DNA of 64,000 nucleotides from Hsuehochloa calcarea (taxonomy: Eukaryota; Streptophyta; Magnoliopsida; Poales; Poaceae): contig CM070599.1 in the NCBI GenBank assembly GCA_036346395.1, positions 21,257,232-21,321,231 on the forward strand. The letters run 5' to 3'. The notes beneath the pieces were generated by a model, which had not been told where the DNA came from, made no database searches, and saw only the letters and a list, made by a program, of their open reading frames with translations. Positions 24,549 through 35,123 of this stretch are shown piece after piece. A program made the translations under genes and the position numbers. Position 1 is the stretch's first letter, and every line of letters begins with the position of its first letter.

Positions 24549-25095
24549 AGCTCACAACTATGGTCAACGAGATACTTGCTCTTGGTACTAAGGTGGAGAG
24601 TGCTGTCATGGAGAAGTTCCTATGCTCTGTCCCCGACAAATTCTTACCCATTGTCGGCACCATTGAGCAATGGGGCAATGTATCGGCGATGTTAGTGATG
24701 GAGGCCATCGAACGCTTGAGGGCGTACGAGGAAAGCTTGAAGGGGCGATGGCGCGACAAGGAAGAAGGAGAGCACCTGTTGCTCACGCGTGCCTAATGGG
24801 AGGCCAAAACCGCCGAAGAGAAGAGAAGCGGTGAGGGCTCCAGTAGCGGCACAAAGAAAAATGATGGGCGTGGCGATGGGCGTGGCGATAGGCGTGGCCG
24901 TGGCCAAAGACGGCGATAAGAAGAAACACCACAGAAAATTCGATAAGTCAAAGATCCAGTGCTTTAATTGTCGGGAGTTTGGCCATTTCGCGTCCGAGTG
25001 TGATCGGTCGAAGAAAAACACAGGCGTATCTCACCAATGCCAAAGACGACGACGAGTCGGCTCTCCTAATGGCTGTGGCACATCGTCATGCTGAA
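24549..25095 (+). pseudogene. Copia-type gag/nucleocapsid fragment
   Basis: The first frame (to 24796) has a gag-like stretch (EKFLCSVPDKFLPIVGTIEQ, then ERLRAYEESLKG). A frame change follows, and the second frame (from 24789) carries a zinc knuckle CFNCREFGHFASEC at 24960-25001, spaced C-X2-C-X4-H-X4-C as in retroelement nucleocapsid. Between them is an Arg/Gly/Asp-rich linker. It has no LTR or primer site near it and is cut off after the knuckle, where the BTB/NPH3 piece begins. Confidence 0.75.
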
Positions 25096-25129
25096 GAAGA
25101 AGGAAGAGGAGTGTTTTAATTCGCCCACC

Positions 25130-25807
25130 ATGTCATTCTTGTCGTCCACGTCGGTAGTGCAGTCGTCATCCTTGCTGTTGGCACTCAGGAACACGGTGTA
25201 AGAATGGTCATAGGCGAACGGATCGTGCAAGCCAGATGTGATTGTTCGTATCCAAGAACATTGTTTCCCTTTGCACAGGGACCCTATCATGTCGCAGAGC
25301 AGCTACATGAAGCGGCAGCTGTCAGAGTGTAGTGAGATAGTCGTGGACCTACCGACGGGCCTCACGGCCGGCATGTTCGTCGACGTCGTTGTGTCCTTCT
25401 ACGATGCCGATGTCGCACTGTCACCAGCGAACCTCGCGGCGGCGTGGGCAGCCGCGGACTGGTTGGAGCTGCGCGCAGAGGACGGGTTGGCCTACCGCGC
25501 GGAGGACTACTTCTTCCAGGAGGTGGCCACAGACTATGGGTACGCTGCGGTGGTGTTGTGGTCGTGCACGACATTCCTCGGCGATGAGGCGGCTTAGGTC
25601 GGCGCGGCGCTGCTCGTTCGGTGCCTAGAGACGCTCGCACTGTCTGGCGGCGCCGACAGCAGGCGACTCGAGTACGTAGCCGTGTTGCCCATGGAGGAGT
25701 TCCAGGTAGCTGTTGAGGCCATGCGCGCGCACTTCGCGCACAACCACGACCTCATGTACACCATCGTCGAGAACCACAGGGGAAAGCTATCAGAGGGGGA
25801 GATGAGT
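25130..25807 (+). pseudogene. BTB/NPH3-family gene fragment captured in a Copia context
   Basis: One continuous frame from an ATG at 25130 reads into a BTB/POZ domain: DVIVRIQEHCFPLHRDPIM, SSYMKRQLSECSEIVVDLP, then NPH3-type codons (ALSPANLAAAWAAADWLELR, YFFQEVATDYGYAAVVLWSC, EEFQVAVEAMRAHFAHNHDL). NPH3/BTB proteins are substrate adaptors of CUL3 ubiquitin ligases in phototropism and related signalling. Stops lie at 25199 (TAA), 25208 (TAG) and 25595 (TAG); the frame is otherwise kept and no intron is seen. The NPH3 domain is cut short after ENHRGKLSEGE and passes in frame into Copia protease codons. This is a fusion of a host gene copy with a retroelement, probably captured through RNA. Confidence 0.8.
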
Positions 25808-26278
25808 CTCATCTGGTACCTCGACACAGGCACATCCAATCACATGACCAGGTGCCGTGAGATGTTCTCCAAGTTGGACATGTCGGTTCGGGGGTCAGTG
25901 AGATTTGCACGTGGATCTCACGTGGAAAGCAGCGGCCGTGGTGTGGTGCTGTTCAAGTGCCAAATTGGTGAGTACAAGGTCTTAGCTGATGTTTATTACA
26001 TACCTAAGTTAAGGAGTAATACAATCAGTTTGGGGCACCTCGATGAGCAAGACTACAAAACGGTGTTGGAAGAAGGCATTATGAGCATTTATGATCAAGA
26101 TAGAAAATTGCTGGGCAGGGCAAATAAGTCATGGAATCGATTGTACTTGCTTCGGCTGGGCTACACCCGGCTGGGTTTTGTCCTAGCAAAATATGGTGTG
26201 AAGGAAGATGTGCCACGCACAAGGATTGGCGTCGTCGAGATCAAGAAAGTGCATCAAGAATTAAGAGGTGTTTGTTGA
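25808..26278 (+). pseudogene. Copia protease-region fragment, in frame with the BTB/NPH3 piece
   Basis: The frame has WYLDTGTSNHMT, the aspartic-protease active site of Copia elements (D-T-G), then VLADVYYIPKLRSNTISL as in the stretch before the integrase, and a stop at 26276. Integrase and RT are missing. The last 0.3 kb is the right arm of the inverted repeat. Beyond the stop, a C/T-rich stretch and CTTGTAGCAG could be a 3' splice site; this is inference. Confidence 0.8.
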
Positions 26279-26357
26279 ATAATCATTGCTGGTTATTGTT
26301 TCATTTTCTTGTAGCAGTAAGTGGCAGTGGCGTCTCAGTTTTGTTTTTGCATGGCAA
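25975..26357 (+). repeat. Right arm of 0.38-kb inverted repeat
   Basis: Starts CAAGGTCTTAGCTGATG and ends at GCATGGCAA, the mirror of 24162-24548. Differences between the arms are scattered single bases and short indels, so the duplication is not recent. Coding content is given under the protease fragment. Confidence 0.85.
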
Positions 26358-26793
26358 GGGACTGACTGACCCAGTCATGCGGCCTTGCAGTTTTGGTTTC
26401 TTCGCATGGCTGGATAGCAGTCATATGTATGGATGTTGCACGTTGCAGGGTCATGGGATCGTGGCATTGCTGCGCATTGATGCTACATGAAGCGCTAGCT
26501 TTCCGTTACTCTTTCACGTAAGAATAAAGTGACGAAAAAAAGAAATGTTGTGGCAATAGTACAGCAACAACAAAAAAAAAACTCTATCTCACGCATTTGA
26601 AATCTGGTTTTCTCTGCGTTTGACAGTGTGCGTGTGTGCGCGCTGCAGCTCTCAGGGCCAACAGTCACTTCCATATAGATTTCTTCAGTACTCACATTGC
26701 TTTCAAAGATGTAAGGGCTCCTGGAATAGTATGTAACTGGAACCAGTCGAGTTCCCATGGACTTGTAGAATGTCCTTGATGACGAGCGCAGGG

Positions 26794-28675
26794 TGTAGGA
26801 CCGGAAAGGCGACTGAGGGGGGGTGAATAGGCGCTTTCAAAACTTTCTCGCCTAAATCAAATTCAACACGAACTTTACTCCTTTAGCTATGAAGGCTAAG
26901 AAGATCAGTAAGCACACAGCGGAAACCTTGTGCTGAATTCGATAACCCCCGACAACCACACGACACAAATGTGGAGACTTAAACTCAAAGGGTTGATCTG
27001 GGCACAGGCGGTCAGACCGGCTACCACGGGCGGTCGGACCGACGCTCAACCAAATGGTCGACCAAGAACTAATCGGGCGGTCGGACCGGTGGACAGCGGT
27101 TCGACCAGCGAAGACAAATGTCTCGATTATACGGGCGGTCGGACCGCCGTTCAAATACCGGTCAGACCGGTTCAGTCCAGAACTGAAAAATGAACCCAAA
27201 TCCAAAACGAAATTTGATCCAACTTTTAATTCAACCAATGAAACTTGACCAAATTTCGAGCACACCTCCCTAATGATATTAGAGACCTATTTCTCGCGAC
27301 GATCCTTCAGATCCACTTCGCAGAATCGATCTCTCAAGGATTTAATCAAGAAGTGCACAAACCCTAGAAATATGAAAAACTTTGATTCAAGACTTGCTTG
27401 TGGGGATTGATGGTCTAGAAGATTCTAGGAGTATTCCACCACATCAAAGCAAGACAAAATGGGTCAAGAGACCAAGCATAAACCCTTGAATCAAGGAAGC
27501 ACCAAATTCATTCAAATGAGAGAAGAACACAAAGAGGAGACAAATGATCTCTCAAGCAAGCATCACAAGATTGATTGATCTCACAAGATGCTTACAAAGC
27601 CACTCCAACTAGGAGGACAAGAGCTCACCCAAGGAGCATACAATCTCTCCCTCTCTTCCTCTCCAAACCCTAACCCTAGAAAAGCAAGGGGGGAAACCAA
27701 ATGAATGCCTCTTTAGTTTTCCTTCTCCCCCTTTCCTATTTATACTAGAGAGGACTAGAGTTTCACATTTGGGCCCCACTCACACATGGGACCCACACAC
27801 TAATCTGTTGAAGCAATCGCCGCTTCACCACGTGTAGGTTGATCACGGTTCTCATCGACGCCAAGCCTCTCTTATCCGAATCCCATCGAACCTCCCGAGA
27901 CTTGCACCGATATCCGCACCGCCGATCCAACCAAACCGCACCAACCACCCGCTCGATCCATCTTGCCCATCTCGCACCATGCTTGAGTCACACGACCACC
28001 CGGATCCATGATCGCTCGACCTCGCTCTCCAAGCGTAGTCCCGATCCACTCACCGCTGACGCCGCTGACTCGCAAGCCACCGCACAAAGAATAGACAAAC
28101 AAACCGCTTCCGGAACAAGTTCTTCACAACTTGACCCACGTTAGTTCCGCAATGCAATATGCAACAATAAAGCATTGATAACTAAGCATAAACACAATCA
28201 ACATGCATCAATGCGAACTTGGCAAACCTCCAAGTCATCGCGGTCTGACCGCCCCACAGGGCCGGTCCGACCGATTTCATGCCGGTCGGACCGCTCCCAC
28301 AACGGCGGTCGGACCGCCAAAGGACTTAGCTAAAATCCAGCTTGAAAATCCAAACCTTCCGAATTTTCAACTCAATAGAACTTTTGACCGGAGCTCCAAA
28401 ATGATGAAACCACATCCGTGAGACTCCTCACCGCCTCCACAACCTATTTTTGGCTTAGCTCCAAAAGCCAATTTTAGGTCAGACCGGTCCGACCGGCCAC
28501 CACTGCCGGTCCGACCGTCCCACGGGCGGTCTGACCGCCCCACACCACCGGCCGATCGCTCGTGGTCCGACAAAGATGAAGCAAACCCCAAAACGCGAGA
28601 TTTTGCAAACCAACAAAGCCATTGCCAATTGACTCATCATCCTGAGATCGTGCACATATCCTCACGATATCCACA
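26794..28675 (-). repeat. 3' LTR of Sirevirus element 2
   Basis: Plus-strand ends TGTAGGACCGG and GATATCCACA. It carries a minus-strand TATAAATA (plus 27737-27744) and palindrome clusters near 27005-27180 and 28240-28320 and 28480-28560. Confidence 0.9.
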
Positions 28676-30139
28676 ATCTCCCCCTTGATGAACACATTGG
28701 CAATTCCCAAGAAAATGTGGTTTTTCAAATTGAAAAGAAAAATCGCTGCTTGATAAAGGCACAACTTGGTCCATAAGCAAGAAAAAGCTTAGGAACCACC
28801 AAGTCGGCTTCGTAATAGTATAGGCAAGTGAGATAAGGCAATGAACGCACAAAAGGATTCAAAATCCGTAAGATGGCCAAAAATCTCACTAAGGTCCATA
28901 TGAAAGACAACATGTTCTATTTGACCTTGATCATTGTGAGTCTTCTTGAATTGCAATTCAAATCGTAAAAGGCAATAAAACCCGAGACTCAACTCACTAT
29001 GATCACAAATTTTCAAAAGGTTCACAAAATTTTTATTTGTGTGTGTGTGTGTGTATTCTTTATGCATGAAACCTTATGTGAACCAAAAGCTCTAAAGCAA
29101 GATTTTCTTCAATCCTTCTCCCCTTTGACAATGAATTCATCAAGATGCATGAGAGAAGAACGAGCATGAAGAAATGACTTTATTTGAAATTTAGCAAAAG
29201 GAGCCATGACCATTATCTATGTAGACAAGACAAGACATATACCAAGCCATATAAAGAGTAGAAGCTATATTCAATCATGGCAAAACATGTACCAAAGCTA
29301 ACACCAAGATAGCGTAAACTGAGATTAACAAATTAAAACCATGAAAGGTTGCTCAATGTCATAAATTCACTAAAAGCAACCAAAATGAGTCAAGCCATGT
29401 CTATAAGCAAAAGAGACTCAAAACAGAATTGAGGCATTTTGAGCATTAAGAGAATTCTTTTGAAGCAAAGCTCAAGCACTTAGCCTTTTTTTTCTTTTTC
29501 TTTCTCTTCTCTTTTTACTGTGCTAGATCTCAAGCCTTGCCGCGACCATCTCAAGCGATAAGCTTAAAAGAGTGGTCTAGGTCATCCAAAACTCCCCCTG
29601 AGTTCATGCCTAGTGCAATGGCAAGCCGTCTCATGAGAAAGGATTGGTGAGATCGCTTTTTCGCACGTAAAATCTTTTTTTCATTTGCTTGACTTAAGAA
29701 GATAAAAAGCTAATTTTTCATCTCAAAATAAGTTCAAGACTCAATTCAGCTTGTAAGACATGGCAAGAATCATAAGAAGATCACTAGAGCAAAACTAGTC
29801 ACAAGATCCAACAAGACATGATTCGATTCAATTTGGTCACGATATAAAGCTAGCAAGGAAAAGCTAAGCCAAAACACGAAGAGCCATAAAAGAAGTCCAA
29901 TGAGACTATCACTTGATATGACAAGGTATAGAGTATGAAATCAAGCCATACAAGGATAATAATCAAAGCTCCACAGATTTTATTATGCAATGCAAGACAT
30001 TTGAAATAAAAATGCATTATGATACAATGAAAACAAAAGAGCAAATTCCTCAAAACATCCAAGCCTCAAGATCGGATTTGAGAAAAAGTTCTAGGAGTCC
30101 AAGATCGAGATGGATGAGGCCCGGAGCAACAAAAGAAGC
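28676..30139 (-). other. 3' non-coding region of Sirevirus element 2
   Basis: Starts with the polypurine tract next to the LTR (plus ATCTCCCCCTTGA, 28676-28688). Other tracts lie near 29120 and 29590. A short GT microsatellite occurs at about 29036-29054. No gene is seen. Confidence 0.7.
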
Positions 30140-32692
30140 AAGAGAAAATGATTAGGCACAAAATCATAAGAATGCCCATGAGCACCACTGGACCTCTCCA
30201 AAATGATCTACCAAAAGACCGACACTCTCCCTGCCTAGGTGCTACCCGTGGTCTATCCTCACGATATCCTAAACCACACCGCCGCTCGACCCACCAAAAG
30301 AGTCAACAAGATTCTCTACAAGCCTAGGCCTATATGTGGTACGTTGAATAGGTCGCCTGCTCTAGAGACTATCAAAGAAGAGACTCTCTAATGGATCTCA
30401 AAGCGCTCATCCTCTCTTTCCTCTCAAATTTTGCTCTCCTAAGCAAAACTCAACGGTGTGGCCCTCTTTCTTGCAGAAGGTGCAATTGTACTTGACCTTT
30501 GAGGGGTCCGTCATCGTGAGATGTAAGCACCTTTCTTGCTAGAAGGAGATTGAGCAGAACCTACACACTTTAGGAACAACCTTTGAAGTCAAAGAAGGTT
30601 CTTGCTCAACCAAACCACTTTTCACAACTCTAGCAATCTTTGGTGGAGATTCTTGGAAAGCTCTAGGACTTAAAGCCTAGGCCATCTGCTTTTCACACTC
30701 ACCTTGGATTGATCTAGAATCAAGTTGAGCTTCTTTTTCCCACTAGAAAACTTTTCAAGAGTCATTTTGAGGTAATCGTTCTCTTTGCCAAAACTCCACA
30801 ATTGGAGCACTTTTAGAATCGATTGCCTCAACATGTTTGCTCTTAAGAAGATCCACTTCCACTTTAAGAGCCTCACAAGACACACAATAGGACTCTCCAA
30901 TCCTATTCAACTGCTCCTTAAATTTGACTCTAAAGGCCTCTTGTATCTTACCAATAGCAATATCAATTTCAAAGATGCAACATACAAGAGGAAGAATCAA
31001 TAACTTTCTTTGAAGCAAGAAGAGACATGGATCTTTCAATTTTAGCTTTCTTCAAGAGTCTTGTTTAAAGCTTCAATCTCAATTGTAAGCTTAGGGCAAT
31101 TTTCACAAGAGGCAATTCTAGAATAAGCAACCATTTCACCATCTCTTGCATTTTAATTCGATTATTCTTACAATGAGAACAAGTGTGACTAGCATCAAAT
31201 TTTTCCAATTCTTTTAAAGAGCTATCCAGCTTCAATTCTAGCAAAGCACGCTTTGAGCAATTTAATGGAATAGCATCTAAAGCAAATACATCAAGCGGAA
31301 TGGCATTCATGCAAATGTAACTAGACTTGAAAGATTCTAGTTCAACAAGAGCATTTTTCAATTGTTCTTCAACAGAGGAATGAGCATTATTCAAGCTTGA
31401 CAATTCATTAAGCAAGCTAGAGCATGAATCACGTAAATCATCGATTAATGGATTTGAGCCTAACCACTTCTAGGTTCAAATTATCAATCATAGTATCCTG
31501 CTTCTTGATCACTTTAGCTTGCTTATGCAATTTTTGTTCAGAAGCACTAAAGCCCTTTTCATGTCGAAGTGAAGGGCATACCTCATCGGATCACTAAAAG
31601 GATCCTCGCCGTTGGAGGAGTCGTCATGGTCGTTTTAGCCATAAAGCACATGCCCGTGAAATCACGTGCCTTCTTCTTGCCACGGAGTCACTCTTGTCGC
31701 CCTCCGACTCCGAGTCCACATCTTCCATGCTCACATCCTCTAGAGCTTCAAGGACTCTACCGACAAACTTGCGATAGTTTGTCTTCTTGGACTTAGCATC
31801 CTCGCTTGAGGATGCCTTTGTGACTCCTTCTCCTCCTTGCCCTTCACTTGGGGCATCTAGAGCGAATGTGGTTGAGCTCACCACACTCAAGCATGTGATA
31901 GGTCCACCTCTCCTCCTACTCCTCACATTATTGTAGGCTCTCGTGAATTTTGTGGATAGGAGGGCTAAGTCATCCTCTGTAGTCTCTCAAGTTGCTCATC
32001 GCTCAAAGAATGCAAAGGCATAAAGAAAATCCAGATGAGCTAACATTAAAAGAATCAAGATATCTACCCTTAGATTGATCGACCACTAAAGCCATCGAAT
32101 GTCAAGAGAGACGCGAGATAAAATCAATCTCATGCGCCTTCAACCTCGAGTAAAGCTTATCCATGGTAAGCTCACCATGACAAAGGTTGTCATTGATGGC
32201 GTGATCTTCATCCCCTGCACCTTCACATCCAAAGCACCCAAAAGTTGGCGTGCATTTTCTGACTCAAAAACAAGATCAACAAATATGAGATCATGAAGAA
32301 TTTTAGAAAATCTCCCCACACTCATCTAAAGATTCACCGTGTCTTTGCTCGATTTTGGAGTATGCTTTCTTAAATCGGTTCTGCCTCACTTCCTTGATCG
32401 CAGTGGACCCTCGTGATAATCACAAAGAGTCCGCCAGATCTCATGAGCAGACAAAGAAATGAGCAACACGCCAAACTCCGATCGACTAAGGCCTTGAATC
32501 AAGAAATTCGAGCCCGCCGTTGTTCTCCACATCCGAGTGATCAAATTGTCATCTACCGCACGACATAAGGATTTTTCACCTTAAGCCAAATCGCGTGCCC
32601 TTGAGCCTCGATGTAGGCCTCCATTCGGCCTTCCAATAAGCAAAATCAACTCCATCAAAAACATGTGGCTCGATTGAATATCGCCACGCCAT
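30140..32692 (-). pseudogene. Gag of Sirevirus element 2 (degenerate)
   Basis: A minus ATG at 32692 opens MAWRYSIEPHVFDGVDFAYW, the Copia gag start, and is broken by a frameshift soon after. A decayed knuckle (LECGELNHIR) lies near 31880. Lys/Glu-rich coiled-coil pieces with Cys pairs cover 31415-30670 (e.g. CSHCKNN), and a final knuckle CTFCKKEGH lies near 30480. This is the same arrangement as in element 1, but the sequence differs throughout. Confidence 0.75.
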
Positions 32693-32746
32693 GGCTCCAA
32701 AGACCGTTAAGATCTAGAGAGAAGAGCTAACCGCCTCGATACCACT

Positions 32747-34614
32747 TGTAGGACCGGAAGGCGATCGAGGGGGTGAATAGGCGCTTTCAAAACTTTCGCC
32801 TAAATCAAATTCAACACGAACTTTACTCCTTTAGCTATGAAGGCTAAGAAGATCGATAAGCACACAAATGAAACCTTGTGCTTTGGTCGATAACCCCGAC
32901 AACCACACGACACAAATGTGGAGACTTAAACTCAAAGGGTTGATCTCGGGCACGGCGGTCGACCGCTACCACGGCGGTCGGACCGACGCTCAACCAATGG
33001 CCCGACCAAGAACTAATCGGCGGTCGGACCGGTGGATAACGGTTCGACCCGTGAGAAGATAATGGTCTCGATTATACGGCGGTCGGACCATTGCTCAAAT
33101 ACCGGTCGACCGGTTCACCCAGAATCAAAATGAACCCAAATCCAAAACGAAATTTGATCCAACTTTTAATTCAACCAATGAAACTTGACCAAATTTCGAG
33201 CACACCTCCCTAATGATATTAGAGACCTATTTCTAGCGACGATCCTTCGATCCACTTCAGAATCGATCTCTCAAGGATTTAATCAAGAAGTGCACAAACC
33301 CTAGAAATATGAAAACTTTGATTCAAGACTTGCTTGTGGGGATTGATGGTCTAGAAGATTCTAGGAGTATTCCACCACATCAAAGCAAGACAAAATGGGT
33401 CAAGAGACCAAGCATAAACCCTTGAATCAAGGAAGCACCAAATTCATTCAAATGAGAGAAGAACACAAAGAGGAGACAAATGATCTCTCAAGCAAGCATC
33501 ACAAGATTGATTGATCTCACAAGATGCTTACAAAGCCACTCCAACTAGGAGGACAAGAGCTCACCCAAGGAGCATACAATCTCTCCCTCTCTTCCTCTCC
33601 AAACCCTAACCCTAGAAAAGCAAGGGGGGAAACCAAATGAATGCCTCTTTAGTTTTCCTTCTCCCCCTTTCCTATTTATACTAGAGAGGACTAGAGTTTC
33701 ACATTTGGGCCCCACTCACACATGGGACCCACACACTAACTGCTGAAGCAATCGCCGCTTCACCACGTGTAGGTTGATCAGCGGTTCTCATCGACGCCAA
33801 GCCTCTCTTATCCGAATCCCATCGGAACCTCCCAGAGACTTGCACCGATATCCGCACCGCCTGATCCAACCAGCTGCACCGAACCACCCGTTCGATCCAT
33901 CTTGCCCATCCTGCACCATGCTTGAGTCACACGACCACCCAGATCCATGATCGCTCGACCTCGGCCTCCAAGCGTAGTCCCGATCCACTCACCGCTGACG
34001 CCGCTGACTGCAAGCCACCGCACGAAGAATAGACAAACAAACCGCTTCCGGAACAAGTTCTTCACAACTTGACCCACGTTAGTTCCGCAATGCAATATGC
34101 AACAATAAAGCATTGATAACTAAGCATAAACACAATCAACATGCATCAATGCGAACTTGGCAAACCTCCAAGTCATCGCGGTCCGATCGCCTTCACGTGG
34201 CGGTCCGACCGATTTCATGCCGGCCGGACCGCTCCCACAACGGCGGTCGGACCGCCCCAAAGGACTTAGCCAAAAATCCAGCTTGAAAATCCGAAACCTT
34301 CTGGAATTTTCAACTCAATAGAACTTTTGACCGGGAGCTCCAAAATGATGAAACCACATCCGTGAGACTCCTCACCGCCTCCACAACCTATTTTTGGCTT
34401 AGCTCCAAAGCCAATTTTAGGTCGACCGTCCGACCGCCACCACCGCCGGCCCGACCGTCCCACGGCGGTCCGACCGCCTCACACCACCGGCCGATCGCTG
34501 TGGTCCGACAAAGATGAAGCAAACCCCGAAAACGCGAGATTTTGCAAACCAACAAAGCCATTGCCAATTGACTCATCATCCTGAGATCGTGCACATATCC
34601 TCACGATATCCACA
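32747..34614 (-). repeat. 5' LTR of Sirevirus element 2
   Basis: Same termini as the partner, TATA box complement at 33673-33680. The primer site next to it (plus CTCGATACCA at about 32735-32744) lacks one base of the tRNA-iMet complement. Long stretches are identical to the other LTR, while the palindrome clusters carry many one-base deletions. Confidence 0.9.
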
Positions 34615-34780
34615 CAGGGCCATCAACCAAGCACCTCTTCAGCGGCTCAACCGTGCTCATGATATCCAGAGAGCAAAGATTCGACGCATCTTCCTCAATC
34701 CATCTTGGCATCTCCTACAATTAATGATCAAATATGTGCACCACTCGCAGCCTGCGGACATTCTCCACGGTCTCAGGGTG

Positions 34781-35123
34781 GGAACTGGGAACGGAGGGTG
34801 AGGCGCCGGGAGTGGAGGGAGGGGCGACCGGCGGGCGAGGTTGTGACTCGTGAGGAGCCAGAGGCACAAGGCGGCAAGGGTGTGGGCGTCAGTGGGTTGG
34901 GGGGGGGGTTAGGTTTGGTCTGTGCGAGTGCGACTCTGCCCTCTGGTCGGTATGGTGCGTAGTGGAACTAGTGCATGTGGGCAGGCTACCGCCTGGGCTG
35001 CGTGGATGGGCCGAACAAAGGCTATGTACTATCAATAAGCTTTTGGGCCTTTATCAAAAAAAAAAATTGTACTAAAATTTTGGCTGAGCCTCGGGCTATA
35101 GCCTACCCTGCCTGAAGCCTAGA
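34781..35123. other. Right subterminal part of hAT-1
   Basis: GC-rich sequence followed by an A-tract and a TGGCTGAGCCTCGGGCTATA stretch leading to the terminal repeat. Such regions are typical of hAT subterminal sequence. No gene is seen. The last five bases CTAGA are the left target copy of the solo LTR that follows. Confidence 0.5.

Larger units (their letters stand above)
26794..34614 (-). mobile_element. Sirevirus-type element 2, lacking pol
   Basis: A 7,821-base element on the minus strand with a perfect 5-bp duplication CAGGG (26789-26793 and 34615-34619), inserted in the NLR-like fragment of hAT-1. LTRs are 1,882 and 1,868 bases. The internal region is only 4.07 kb: a decayed gag followed directly by 3' non-coding sequence. 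No protease, integrase, RT or RNase H motif is seen on either strand. It is a non-autonomous, gag-only derivative related to, but distinct from, element 1 (LTR starts TGTAGGACCGG instead of TGTTGGACCG). Confidence 0.9.
26690..34780 (-). pseudogene. Probable NLR (NBS-LRR) C-terminal fragment, split by Sirevirus element 2
   Basis: On the minus strand, 34780-34620 and 26793-26690 form one coding stretch once the 7.8-kb Sirevirus is set aside. Motifs include VENVRRLRVVHIF, EMPRWIEEDASNLCSLD, VEPLKRCLVDGPALVIKDI and, after a frame change, SPYIFESNVSTEE. They recall the last part of grass NBS-LRR resistance proteins; I have no alignment, so the family call is tentative. Stops TAA and TAG near 34715 each differ from a Gln codon by one C-to-T change. 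The piece lies inside hAT-1 and has no other NLR domains. Confidence 0.35.

Noticed and set aside
29036..29054. Telomere-like or CRISPR-like repeat
   Set aside because: It is a plain GT microsatellite inside the 3' region of a Sirevirus; no spaced direct repeats occur in the window.
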